Assembly (NCBI GenBank): GCA_964443225.1
Contig: CAYUCC010000001.1
Coordinates: 62,001 to 126,000 of the forward strand
Reading direction: 5' to 3'
Length of the DNA stretch: 64,000 nucleotides
Source of the DNA: SSC4 sp964443225
GTDB lineage: Bacteria > Chloroflexota > Anaerolineae > SSC4 > Amarolineaceae
Shown: piece by piece, positions 16,534 through 24,836 of the stretch
Numbering within the stretch: the stretch's first letter is position 1
Layout of the letters: the number at the start of each line of letters is the position of its first letter
The notes under the pieces: generated by a model
What the model saw: the letters and a program-made list of their open reading frames with translations, nothing else
The model's database searches: none
Told to the model about the DNA's origin: nothing
Program-made: the position numbers and the translations under genes

Positions 16534-16797
16534 TTATTCGTAGTGGGTCCACATACGGATGATTTTCACGACTCGTTCCTGATCATAGACCTGGTAGACA
16601 AGTCGGTGATGGATGTTGATGCGGCGGGAATAGGCACCGCTCAGGTCACCGACGAGTTTTTCAAAGGGTGGTGGTGCCTGGTAGGGATTACGACGCAGGA
16701 TATCGAGCAGTTCCTCAGCTCGGGTGCGCAGGCCCGCCGCGGCCAGGCGTTTGGCGTCTTTCTGTGCCTGCCTGGTGAATACGAGACGCCAGCTCAC
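16534..16797 (-). CDS. yoeB: YoeB/Txe family mRNA interferase toxin
   Basis: 87 residues from a GTG at 16797 that overlaps the antitoxin stop as GTGA; the reading frame is open further upstream but that part lies inside the antitoxin gene. The signature VSWRLVFTRQAQKDAKRL, LLDILRRNPYQAPPPFEKL, YSRRINIHHRLVYQV and the terminal 'IIRMWTHYE' match YoeB, including the C-terminal catalytic His-Tyr. YoeB cleaves mRNA in the ribosomal A site. The pairing with YefM is canonical. Confidence 0.92.
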   Translation of the reverse strand: MSWRLVFTRQAQKDAKRLAAAGLRTRAEELLDILRRNPYQAPPPFEKLVGDLSGAYSRRINIHHRLVYQVYDQERVVKIIRMWTHYE

Positions 16798-17036
16798 CAC
16801 CCCACCTCGGCGGCACATTCGTCGAGCGGGGTCTGCAGTCCTTCGACGATGGACTCGCGCATGCCAGGTATATTCAACAAATACATCGTCTCCTGAATGG
16901 CGCGCCAATCCTCTTCGGCAATGAGGACCGCATTGGTCCGTTTTCCGGTGATGAGCACCGGCTCGTGCGACTGCGCCACCTCGTCCAACAGGCGATACAG
17001 CTGCGAACGTGCATCGGTCGCGGTAACAGACGTCAT
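16794..17036 (-). CDS. yefM: YefM/Phd family antitoxin
   Basis: 80 residues. The DNA-binding N-terminus is MTSVTATDARSQLYRLLDEV, then PVLITGKRTNAVLIAEEDW; the C-terminal MYLLNIPGMRESIVEGL is the classic YefM toxin-binding helix. It is translated just ahead of yoeB with a four-base overlap. Its own promoter carries repeated CGTAC half-sites, in line with autoregulation. Confidence 0.92.
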   Translation of the reverse strand: MTSVTATDARSQLYRLLDEVAQSHEPVLITGKRTNAVLIAEEDWRAIQETMYLLNIPGMRESIVEGLQTPLDECAAEVGW

Positions 17037-17064
17037 TGGATGCCCCCGGTATCAGGATGGCCGA

Positions 17065-17093
17065 AGTGTACGTTATCGCGTACGTTTTGTCAA
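17065..17093 (-). promoter_or_regulatory. Promoter of yefM-yoeB
   Basis: TTGACA (17088-17093) and TACACT (17065-17070) are spaced 17 bases on the minus strand. The spacer and -10 contain two CGTAC half-sites, a plausible YefM operator. Confidence 0.75.
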
Positions 17094-17143
17094 TTTCAGC
17101 CGTGATCGGGCCAACTTAATCCTGCCATTGAGATGATGACGCC

Positions 17144-19345
17144 CTACAGGGTCGCCGGATCAGCTGATAGGACCAGTGGCAGCGTGACCATGACGCGCGT
17201 GCCGCCCTCCGGCCGATGCACGATACGACAGGTCCCGCCAAGCTCGGCGGCCCGTTCACGCATTGAGGTCAGGCCGACACCGGGTCGCAGCATATCGGGC
17301 AGCCCATGACCATCGTCGTCCACCGCCAGGTAGAGGATATCGTCCATGCACAGCCAGACCGTACATTGCGACGCCCCGCTGTGGCGCATGACGTTGGCAA
17401 GGGCTTCGAGGGTGATGTGATAGGCGGCGACTTCGACGGCAGCCGGCAGCACGGGGAGTGAATCCGGGGCGCGCACGCGCACGTGCAGACGCCCGGTGGC
17501 CATCCCGTGGGTGGCGACAAACTCGTGCAGGGCGCCGACGAGGCCGAACTGATCCAGTGCCGGCGGGCGCAGATCATGGGCCAGGCGGCGCACATCGGTG
17601 ATGGCGGTTTGGGCCTGGGCCTTGAGATCATCCAACACCTGGTTGGCTGCAGCGGGGTTGTTCGTCACCAGGTTACGTGCGGCATCGATCTGCAGAGCCA
17701 GGCTGGCCAGCTGCGGGCCAAGTCCGTCGTGCAGGTCGCGGCGCAGGCGGCGGCGTTCTTCTTCACGTGTGACCACCAGGCGTTCGCGCGAACGCTGCAG
17801 ATCGGCGGTCAGGCGCACGGCGTGCACGGCCACCCCCGCCTGGCGCGCCACGTCGGCCAACAGCTGTGATTCGGCCGGCGTAAAGGTTTCGCCCGGCGCA
17901 CGCACAGCCACAACCAGCTCACCGCACACTTCACCCTGGTAGGTCAGCGGCAGACGTCGCAGATCGGCCGGGGCGGCCGGGCCGCCAGGTGCCTGGTAAA
18001 CCACGCCGGTTCCCACTTCGCCGCGATCGATCAGCGTGACCGCCACATAGGGCAGTTTGAGGGCATGCGCCAGGGTTTCAGCAATCGTGGGCAGCACCGC
18101 TTCGGGTGTCAGGGTGCTCTCCAGGCGCTGTCCCAGGCGTGACAGCACCGTCGCCGGGTCATCACGCTCACCGTACATCAGGCGGTTGACGGCCTGCTGC
18201 AGGCGCTGGCGCAGCGGCTGGAAGAGCACCGCCACCAGGCCGGTGGCCAGAATCGTGATGGCCAGGTTGCCGGGCACCCGCAGCACAAGACTGAAACTAC
18301 CAACCACCAGCGCGTAGAGGCCGGCAATCAGCACCGTCAGCGTGCCGTACACCAGGCTGCGGTTGATCAGAATGTTAATTTCCCACAGCCGGTGGCGCAG
18401 CACAATGAAGGTCAACGCGATGGGCAGCAGAGCAAAGAGAGGTGGAAAGATAAGAAACGCAACCTGTTCGAGAATCTGTTGACCCCGCACACCGGGTGCC
18501 AGCGCAGGCAGGTTCAGCAGCAGCGCCACCAGACCGATGACCAGCGCCAGGGCGAGCGCCAGGCCCAGGGCCAACATCATCGTGCGCGACAGCTGACGCG
18601 CCGGGTCGCTGCGGGCGCGACGGTAGCGCAGCGCCTGGGCCGTGATGCCGGTCAGCGGCACGAGCACGCCAAAAAAAGCCACGAAACCCGCTGGCTCACC
18701 GTGTGTCGTCCAGCTGAACAAATAGCCAAAGAAGGCAAAACCCAACAGCGTCAGCAGGCGCACCGGCCACGCGATCCAACGCGGCGCGTGAAAGTAGACG
18801 CCAGGAATCGGCGGCAGGCGTCCATCGGGAAACAACAGCAGCGCCAGGAGGTAGGTGCTGCCGGCAAAAATGTGCAGAATCTCGTGAAAGTTGCTCAACA
18901 CGGGGGAAGCATATTCGAGCGCCGTGTGTGATTGGTAATTGAAGACGGCCGCGGTGCCAACCATGCCGAGCGCCAGGAGACGCGGCACCCAGCCGTCGGG
19001 CCGGCGTCGGACCAGGGCAATGCCCAGGACCAGGTTGAGCACGCTGAAGAGATACTGGAAGAAGATGAAACCAAAAGTACCCGTGTTGTGGCGTGCGGCG
19101 TACAAATCGAACGCCAGCTGCTGCAGCCACGGCATGTCCAGGGTGCTGTACCAGGCGAGATAGGCATCCTGCCAGGTCAATCCACGCGCCAACAACCACG
19201 GCACCAGGCCGAGCACGAGCCACAGCACGACCGCCGCGGAATACAGACTGAAAAACAGCAAGAACAACCAGTGTCCCCCGCGCGCACGCACGGCCATGCG
19301 CAGTGGCCGGGCCGGTGCAGCATCACGAGAGGGGTGAATGGCCAT
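17144..19345 (-). CDS. Multi-spanning sensor histidine kinase (HisKA_3 type with GAF)
   Basis: 733 residues from ATG 19345 (MAIHPSRDAA). The frame is open much further upstream but that part is antisense-like shadow of the preceding membrane gene and is rejected. About ten to twelve hydrophobic segments fill residues 20-350, including the loop LLFPDGRLPPIPG. A GAF-like domain spans about 385-510. The dimerisation box RRRLRRDLHDGLGPQ has the phospho-acceptor His at about 539, and the ATPase domain shows LEALANVMRHSGAS, DDDGHGLP and GVGLTSMRERA. It would phosphorylate the NarL-type regulator at 15882-16526. The signal is unknown; the sensor part is membrane-embedded. Confidence 0.9.
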   Translation of the reverse strand: MAIHPSRDAAPARPLRMAVRARGGHWLFLLFFSLYSAAVVLWLVLGLVPWLLARGLTWQDAYLAWYSTLDMPWLQQLAFDLYAARHNTGTFGFIFFQYLFSVLNLVLGIALVRRRPDGWVPRLLALGMVGTAAVFNYQSHTALEYASPVLSNFHEILHIFAGSTYLLALLLFPDGRLPPIPGVYFHAPRWIAWPVRLLTLLGFAFFGYLFSWTTHGEPAGFVAFFGVLVPLTGITAQALRYRRARSDPARQLSRTMMLALGLALALALVIGLVALLLNLPALAPGVRGQQILEQVAFLIFPPLFALLPIALTFIVLRHRLWEINILINRSLVYGTLTVLIAGLYALVVGSFSLVLRVPGNLAITILATGLVAVLFQPLRQRLQQAVNRLMYGERDDPATVLSRLGQRLESTLTPEAVLPTIAETLAHALKLPYVAVTLIDRGEVGTGVVYQAPGGPAAPADLRRLPLTYQGEVCGELVVAVRAPGETFTPAESQLLADVARQAGVAVHAVRLTADLQRSRERLVVTREEERRRLRRDLHDGLGPQLASLALQIDAARNLVTNNPAAANQVLDDLKAQAQTAITDVRRLAHDLRPPALDQFGLVGALHEFVATHGMATGRLHVRVRAPDSLPVLPAAVEVAAYHITLEALANVMRHSGASQCTVWLCMDDILYLAVDDDGHGLPDMLRPGVGLTSMRERAAELGGTCRIVHRPEGGTRVMVTLPLVLSADPATL

Positions 19346-19389
19346 ACGCAATCCATTCCTGAGGGACCCATCGTCCCACGACGGTGAGC

Positions 19390-20691
19390 CTATCCCGCCT
19401 GTTCCACCGGGTGCGGGGCCGTTGATGATACGATGGACGTTCGAGCCCGCGGCACCCGCAGGGTCAGGTACACCACCACCGCCAGTCCCAGCCAGGGCAG
19501 CAGATACAAGACGAACCCAAACAGGATGGCCGGCGCTGCGGTGTGGCGAAGGTGGAATGCAGGAAAGAGTAGCATAACTGCCCACAAAAGTCCAAACATC
19601 AGCACAACCAGCGCACAAGCGGCTGCACCTGCGTACCGACGCTGCCCCGGCGGTGCCCGACGGGTGCGCACGGCCTGGGCTGCCACAGCCAGGCTGAGGG
19701 CACCAACCACCACGAGCCACAGTGCTGACTCCGACCAGGTGCGGGGATCGAGCAGAGTACCCGGCCAGGGATTGGCGAACCACAAGAGCAGCCAGGCGAC
19801 CCAGCCCGCCGCGACGATCCACATCCCGCGCGGGACAAACCGTCCATCGGGTAGAATCCACAACAGTACGAACAGCCCCGTGAATCCGGCCACCTGCAGC
19901 AGGGGTGGAATCAGGCGTACCAGAGCTGCACCAGCCATCATGCCCGGCAGGAGCGGACCCTGGTGGAAGAATGCTCCGGCAAACAGCAGCAGCACCACTG
20001 CGGCAAACCGCGACAGCCAGCCCGACCCACCCTGCCAGAAGATCAGTACCGCCAGACCCAGGTAACTCACCATGAAGGCCAGCATAACCAGCGAAAACGC
20101 ACCGTACGCAGCCTGCGCGCGTATCCCCAACCCGGTGTACAGGGTCACCATGGCCGGCGGCAGGATCACCCGCTCGCCCAGCAGCGAGGACATGCTGATC
20201 AGCGCCAGGAGGGCCGTCAAAGCAAACAAGGCCACCCAGACGACCGATGTCTGCCGCGCGGGGGAGCCGGCGAAGCGCCGTTCCAGGAACGGCACGAGCC
20301 ACGCCAGCGCCAGGCCAAATCCGACCGGCAGGACGCCGAAAAGGGCAATTCCCGCCAGCGGTGACAGCAGGCCAAATTCACCGCCGGGTTGTGAGGTGAA
20401 CAGCGGTACAACGAGCAGCAGCAGCAAGGTTACGCCCATCAGCAGTCCTAACCAGCCATCCGGCCCACGCCAGACACGGCGCAGCGCGATGTATAACAGG
20501 CCCAGCGGTATCCCCAGGATCGCGCCCATCAATACAATCAGCACGGTTCCCGTGAGGGTAAAGGATGGCTGGCTGCCAACCACCAGCGCCACGACGCGCA
20601 TCGCGAGACGTGCACCGATACCGCCGATCACTGCGCCGGCCAGCAGGCCGGCCAGTGCACCGTTGCGTAGGGTGTTGAGGTTGATGTTCAC
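19390..20691 (-). CDS. Multi-pass membrane protein, 433 residues
   Basis: The start is a GTG at 20691 overlapping the previous stop as GTGA. The protein has about ten to twelve hydrophobic segments, for example GALAGLLAGAVIGGIGARLAM, and a loop LWILPDGRFVPRGMW that parallels the 'LLFPDGRLPP' loop of the downstream kinase. The C-terminal half therefore looks like a detached copy of the kinase sensor domain. Position and overlap indicate an operon with the kinase. A sensory accessory role is inference; no enzyme motif is seen. Confidence 0.75.
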   Translation of the reverse strand: MNINLNTLRNGALAGLLAGAVIGGIGARLAMRVVALVVGSQPSFTLTGTVLIVLMGAILGIPLGLLYIALRRVWRGPDGWLGLLMGVTLLLLLVVPLFTSQPGGEFGLLSPLAGIALFGVLPVGFGLALAWLVPFLERRFAGSPARQTSVVWVALFALTALLALISMSSLLGERVILPPAMVTLYTGLGIRAQAAYGAFSLVMLAFMVSYLGLAVLIFWQGGSGWLSRFAAVVLLLFAGAFFHQGPLLPGMMAGAALVRLIPPLLQVAGFTGLFVLLWILPDGRFVPRGMWIVAAGWVAWLLLWFANPWPGTLLDPRTWSESALWLVVVGALSLAVAAQAVRTRRAPPGQRRYAGAAACALVVLMFGLLWAVMLLFPAFHLRHTAAPAILFGFVLYLLPWLGLAVVVYLTLRVPRARTSIVSSTAPHPVEQAG

Positions 20692-21308
20692 GAACTGACC
20701 CTGCCGATGTCACGCAGTAACCAGGCCATGCCCGCGCCGGTGATGGTACCCAAGAGCAGGCCCGACAACACCAGGCTGACCAGCTCGCGTCCCTCGGCGC
20801 TCAGGCCAAACAGAATGGCCAGGGTCAGTCCAAGACCCACGGCGTTGAACGCTATCCACCAGGCGGCACGCGCCATGTACCGGCGCAAGGCCAGCCATTG
20901 TGCTGCGCCGAGCCACAAGCCCAGTACGGCAAGAACTGCCGCCGGTAGGAGGGCTGATTCAAACATCTCGTCGCTGCCGTTCATAACAAGCAGAATCACG
21001 CCGAACCCGGTTGCGCCGGCCACGGCGCTGAGCAACACCCAACGTCGAGCCACCGGCAGGCGGCCGCGCAGCACGATCGATTGTGCGAGGGCGACGGTCC
21101 CAAACAAGACGCCGCCCATGACCAGCCCGACAACGAACAGGGCTGGCAACTCACCGATGGCTTGCATCAGGGTTTCACCGATCGACCAGCCGAGGGGAAA
21201 ACCCAGCAGGCCGCCAGCAATCGTCCCCAGTAAGGTCGCTATCACCCAGGCAAGCCACAGCAATGGCGTGGATGGCGTGCGCACTGACTGCATTCGCGTC
21301 ATATCCAT
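20688..21308 (-). CDS. Multi-pass membrane protein, 206 residues
   Basis: Six to seven hydrophobic segments with glycine-rich helices such as GTIAGGLLGFPLGWSIGETL and VLGLWLGAAQWLALRRYM. The tandem GFPLGW- and GLWLGAAQWLALR-type patterns occur in Chloroflexota and cyanobacterial integral membrane proteins without assigned function. It is the first gene of the three-gene group leading to the kinase. Confidence 0.72.
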   Translation of the reverse strand: MDMTRMQSVRTPSTPLLWLAWVIATLLGTIAGGLLGFPLGWSIGETLMQAIGELPALFVVGLVMGGVLFGTVALAQSIVLRGRLPVARRWVLLSAVAGATGFGVILLVMNGSDEMFESALLPAAVLAVLGLWLGAAQWLALRRYMARAAWWIAFNAVGLGLTLAILFGLSAEGRELVSLVLSGLLLGTITGAGMAWLLRDIGRVSS

Positions 21309-21696
21309 GAGGCAGATTCCTTCCTATCGATCGAGATGTGCCGTCACTGATGAACGGCTCATCCAGTATGCATCATCCACCGTCCCGGTGTCATGGGACT
21401 GGTGTCCTGATTTGGTGGGAATTTGGCGCAATCGTCACGCGAGGCGGAGCTCACATCCAGCGTAATGATTACGGCATCACCCGCGCCATGATAGGCCGAT
21501 GGTGGGCCTTGTGGGTCGATGGGGTATTGACCACAAGTGACGGTTGTCTGCCAGACCGCGCGCTCGTGTGACCGGTGCGGGTCTGTGTGGTGCCTGGGGC
21601 TGGGCTCGCAGATTCGGTGTACGTCCATGTCGATTTTTGAACCAAACGCCAACGGGCGGCGTCTAGACACATACTTCATGCTTGCGGGAGGTTTCT
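21309..21696. other. 388-base intergenic region
   Basis: This gap separates divergent membrane-protein genes. I see no convincing gene, RNA or strong promoter. Short open frames on both strands lack ribosome sites and coherent composition. Confidence 0.5.
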
Positions 21697-22395
21697 GTGG
21701 CTTATCTGACTCGCCTGCTGTTCAACCACCGGCGACAGCTTGCGGTGATCGCGGCCTTGGCCTTTGCCACCGCGGTCTGCCTGGTGCAGCTGGCGGTACG
21801 TGCCGTCTATGCCCGCAGCACCGGCTATTCGGGCCTGGTCTGGAACCTGTTCCTGGCCTGGCTGCCGATGGTGGGCGCCCTGCTTGCTTACAACCTGGGT
21901 CGCCGCGGCCGCTGGCGCGACTGGCTGCTGGTGCTGCCCTGCCTGGTCTTCTGGCTGCTCTTTTTCCCGAACGCGCCGTATATCCTCACCGACATCCTGC
22001 ACCTGCAGCCGCGGGGCAACGTACCCCTGTGGTACGACCTGATCCTGCTGATCAGCTTCGCCTGGACAGGCGCATTCCTGGGGCTGATTTCGTTGTACTT
22101 GATGCAGTCACTCGTGCGGCGCTCGGCTGGCGTGTGGGTGGGCTGGATGTTTGCATTGGGGGTCCTGGCACTGAGCGGCTTCGGTGTCTACCTCGGACGT
22201 TTTCCACGCTGGAACAGCTGGGACGTACTGGCCAATCCCTCCGGTCTGCTGCTCGATATCGCCCACCTGGTGCGCCACCCCGTGGCCAACGCCCCGACAT
22301 TCGTGTTCTCGGCGCTGTTCGCCCTGTGCCTGGCCGCCATGTACTTCATGCTGGTGGCCATCATCGAGTTCAGACAGGACGAGGCTGGCACCTAG
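21697..22395 (+). CDS. DUF1361 integral membrane protein
   Basis: 232 residues from GTG 21697, which has GGGAGG (21686-21691) at the right distance; a TTG at 21682 is less likely. Six or seven hydrophobic segments, with the family hallmarks LVWNLFLAWLPMVGAL, FFPNAPYILTDILHL and 'PLWYDLILLISFAWTG'. DUF1361 proteins are membrane proteins of unknown function found across bacteria. It stands alone, followed by the oppositely oriented HigBA pair. Confidence 0.88.
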   Translation: MAYLTRLLFNHRRQLAVIAALAFATAVCLVQLAVRAVYARSTGYSGLVWNLFLAWLPMVGALLAYNLGRRGRWRDWLLVLPCLVFWLLFFPNAPYILTDILHLQPRGNVPLWYDLILLISFAWTGAFLGLISLYLMQSLVRRSAGVWVGWMFALGVLALSGFGVYLGRFPRWNSWDVLANPSGLLLDIAHLVRHPVANAPTFVFSALFALCLAAMYFMLVAIIEFRQDEAGT

Positions 22396-22416
22396 CCCTA
22401 ACGATTCACTGTTTCA

Positions 22417-22740
22417 TCAGCGTGACGCCGGGATTTGCCGCGGCATGGGTGGCCCCTGCCACGGCCTGATTTTTTGCAGTGTTTCAGCGAGTGCTTCCTC
22501 AGCTACTTCAGTGTCGTAAGCTGCCTGTGCGCGCAGCCAATAACCGTTCGACAGTCCGAAAAATCGGCACAGGCGCAGATCAGTATCAGCAGTAATCGCA
22601 CGGGTACCTGCGATAATCTCACTGATACGCTGCGCAGGCACGCCGATTTCCTTGGCGAGACGATACTGCGAGATGCCCATTGGCACGAGAAACTCCTCGC
22701 GCAACAACTCGCCAGGTGTCACAGGCGTGAGTTTGTCCAT
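22417..22740 (-). CDS. higA: HigA-type antitoxin (XRE helix-turn-helix)
   Basis: 107 residues. MDKLTPVTPGELLREEFLVP is the canonical HigA start; the helix-turn-helix is ISQYRLAKEIGVPAQRISEI followed by ITADTDLRLCRFFGLSNGYW. It is the second gene of a toxin-first pair, as is normal for HigBA, with an eleven-base gap after the toxin. HigA neutralises HigB and represses the pair. Confidence 0.93.
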   Translation of the reverse strand: MDKLTPVTPGELLREEFLVPMGISQYRLAKEIGVPAQRISEIIAGTRAITADTDLRLCRFFGLSNGYWLRAQAAYDTEVAEEALAETLQKIRPWQGPPMPRQIPASR

Positions 22741-22751
22741 AAGTATGCCCC

Positions 22752-23030
22752 TTAATGATAGTCTACAATCTCGACATCCTCAGCACCAGCAATGGTCCAC
22801 CGAATGCAGACCCGATACTGATCATTTACCCGAATGCTGTGCCGTCCAGCACGATCGCCCTTGAGCGCTTCGAGTTGATTACCCGGTGGTACACGGAGAT
22901 CTTCCAGTCGTCCTGCGATCTGTAGTTGCCGGAGCTTGCGCCGCGCCACGGTCTCGATGTTCACGAAACGTTTGACCCGCCGGCCATTCGCAAGAGCCTC
23001 CGTGTCAGAGCACTTGAACGAAACTATCAT
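22752..23030 (-). CDS. higB: HigB-type mRNA interferase toxin
   Basis: 92 residues from ATG 23030 (MIVSFKCSDTEALANG), matching the standard HigB start and length; an ATG at 23048 would fall inside the predicted promoter. Family motifs include RRKLRQLQIAGRLEDLRVPPGN, LEALKGDRAGRHSIRVNDQYR and the tail 'DVEIVDYH'. HigB cleaves mRNA on the ribosome. The RNA start predicted from the promoter is almost at the ATG, so translation could be leaderless. Confidence 0.93.
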   Translation of the reverse strand: MIVSFKCSDTEALANGRRVKRFVNIETVARRKLRQLQIAGRLEDLRVPPGNQLEALKGDRAGRHSIRVNDQYRVCIRWTIAGAEDVEIVDYH

Positions 23031-23036
23031 GGTAGC

Positions 23037-23071
23037 ATAGTAACACATGACGTGATTAACGTCAAACGTGA
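23037..23071 (-). promoter_or_regulatory. higBA promoter with CGTGATTA direct repeats
   Basis: On the minus strand TTGACG (23060-23065) and TACTAT (23037-23042) are 17 bases apart. CGTGATTA occurs twice on the plus strand (23051-23058 and 23067-23074), flanking the -35, and could be the HigA site. Confidence 0.65.
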
Positions 23072-23087
23072 TTATCCTGGTGACATC

Positions 23088-24602
23088 TCATTCGCTCGAT
23101 ACAGTCGTCACATCAAACCCCGGCGGCCGCCACAGCTGTGCTACCTGTTCGAACGCATGCGCCACCCGCAGCAGCAGCGGCTCCTGCCACGCGCCGGCAA
23201 AAAACGAAAGCCCCACCGGCAGCCCCCGCACAAACCCCATCGGCACCGTGATGTGCGGGTAGCCGGCAACCGCCGGCAGGGTCGAGCAGCCACCCCCGGC
23301 GCAGTTCCCATTGACCGGATCGATCAGCCAGGCGGGACCACTGGTGGGTGCGATTAGCGCCTGCACCCCGTGGCTGTCCAGCGCACGGTCGATACCCTCC
23401 TGCCGCGCCAGCCGCTGGCACGTCTCCAGCGCCGTGAGGTATTCGGCCTCGCTCAGCGGCCCCTTGCTCTCCGCCAGCTGCAGGATATCGTGCCCAAACA
23501 ATGGCATGACCTGCGCCCGGTGGGCTTCGTCGAAGGCAATCAGCTCGGTCAGCGTGTGCACGGGACCTTCCGGTCCCACCGTGGCCAGGTAGGCGTTGAG
23601 GTCGGCCTTGAACTCGTACAGCAGCACCAGGTATTCGGCGTCGTCCAGCTCGGGCGTCACCGTCAGCATCACCGGATCGACCAGCTCGGCACCCAGCTTT
23701 CGCAGCACGTCCAGGCTGGCTTCGAACAGCGGCTCGACCTGCTCGTGGGTGCGCGCCAGCCCACGCACGACACCGAGGCGCACGCCGTGCAGGTCGGTTC
23801 CGGCCAGGGCTTGGGTGTAGTCACGCGGTGTATGCGCGCCGGCTGCGGCCGTTGCAGGGTCGGCCGGGTCGGGACCGGCCAGCACGCTGAGCAGTACCGC
23901 AGCATCGCGCACGCAGCGTGTCATGGGGCCGGCGGTGTCCTGGCTGTGCGCAATCGGCACGATGCCGGTGCGGCTGACCAGGCCCACGGTCGGTTTGAGG
24001 CCCACCAGCCCGTTGGCCGCCGCCGGCGAGACGATCGAACCATCGGTTTCGGTGCCGATCGCCGCCGCACACAGCCCCGCCGCCACCGCCACCGCCGACC
24101 CGGAGCTCGACCCGCTGGGGCTGCGGTCGAGTGCATAAGGGTTACGCACCTGTCCGCCCACACTGCTCCAACCGCTGATCGAGCGCGTCGAGCGGAAGTT
24201 GGCCCATTCGCTGAGGTTGGCCTTGCCCAGGATCACCGCGCCCGCCGCACGCAGACGGGCTGCCACCGGGGCATCACGGCCGGCGACGTGCGCGGCCAGG
24301 GCCAGCGAACCAGCCGTCGTCGGCAGTGCATCGGCCGACTCGATGTTGTCCTTGAGCAGGATAGGCATCCCATGCAGCAAACTGCGCGGCCCATGGGTCA
24401 TCCGCTCGCCATCCAGCGCCGCAGCAGCGGCAACCGCCGCCGGGTTGATCGCCATCACCGACCGCAGCATCGGCCCCTGGCGGTCAAGCAGCTCGATACG
24501 CGCCAGGTACAGCCGCACCAGCTCACGCGCCGTGATTTCACCCGCAGCCTGCGCGGCCTGCAGCTCGGACAGGGTCGAATTATGCATGGTTTCGGATTCC
24601 AT
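23088..24602 (-). CDS. Amidase signature family protein
   Basis: 504 residues from ATG 24602; an ATG at 24587 (MHNSTL) is a close alternative, and upstream codons come from a G/C-rich repeat. The Ser-cisSer-Lys triad is in place: Lys84 in ILLKDNIES, the cis-Ser in RSPSGSSSGSA around 165, and the nucleophile in GTETDGSIVSPA around 189. This family hydrolyses amides (glutamyl-tRNA amidotransferase A relatives, fatty-acid or aryl amidases). The 'HNSTLSELQAAQAAGEITARELV' start is that of stand-alone amidases, not GatA. Substrate unknown; no GatB/C nearby. Confidence 0.92.
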   Translation of the reverse strand: MESETMHNSTLSELQAAQAAGEITARELVRLYLARIELLDRQGPMLRSVMAINPAAVAAAAALDGERMTHGPRSLLHGMPILLKDNIESADALPTTAGSLALAAHVAGRDAPVAARLRAAGAVILGKANLSEWANFRSTRSISGWSSVGGQVRNPYALDRSPSGSSSGSAVAVAAGLCAAAIGTETDGSIVSPAAANGLVGLKPTVGLVSRTGIVPIAHSQDTAGPMTRCVRDAAVLLSVLAGPDPADPATAAAGAHTPRDYTQALAGTDLHGVRLGVVRGLARTHEQVEPLFEASLDVLRKLGAELVDPVMLTVTPELDDAEYLVLLYEFKADLNAYLATVGPEGPVHTLTELIAFDEAHRAQVMPLFGHDILQLAESKGPLSEAEYLTALETCQRLARQEGIDRALDSHGVQALIAPTSGPAWLIDPVNGNCAGGGCSTLPAVAGYPHITVPMGFVRGLPVGLSFFAGAWQEPLLLRVAHAFEQVAQLWRPPGFDVTTVSSE

Positions 24603-24834
24603 TGTTGGGGATTGGGACTGGGGGTTGGGGGTTAGGGGATGGGGACTGGGGGTCAGGGGATGGGGGTTGGGGATTAGGGACTGGGGGGTGGGGGCTAGGG
24701 ATTGGAGCTGAGGTTGCTGAGGGTAAACACGACCCAGCACAACCCCCGACCCCTATCCCCTATTCCCCATCCCCTAACCCCTATTCCCCATCCCCTAACC
24801 CCTAACCCCTGACCCCCATCCCCCATCCCCCTCT
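24603..24834. repeat. G-rich array facing a C-rich array
   Basis: From 24603 to about 24710 the plus strand is a run of GGGGATTG, GGGGACTG and GGGGGTTA-like units. From about 24740 to 24834 it is the complement type, with CCCCTAACC, CCCATCCC and CCCCTATT units. The two arms can pair over nearly 100 bases and either strand could form G-quadruplexes. The element fills the gap between the sugar permease and the amidase. A shorter G-rich array occurs at 43374-43420. Confidence 0.75.
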
Positions 24835-24836
24835 TC

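Noticed and set aside
19346..20302. Long N-terminal extension of the histidine kinase
   Set aside because: The added 319 residues lie over a separate membrane protein gene in another frame and lack a hydrophobic pattern or ribosome site.
21359..21679. 106-codon minus-strand frame in the gap before the DUF1361 gene
   Set aside because: No ribosome site, irregular composition and no domain.
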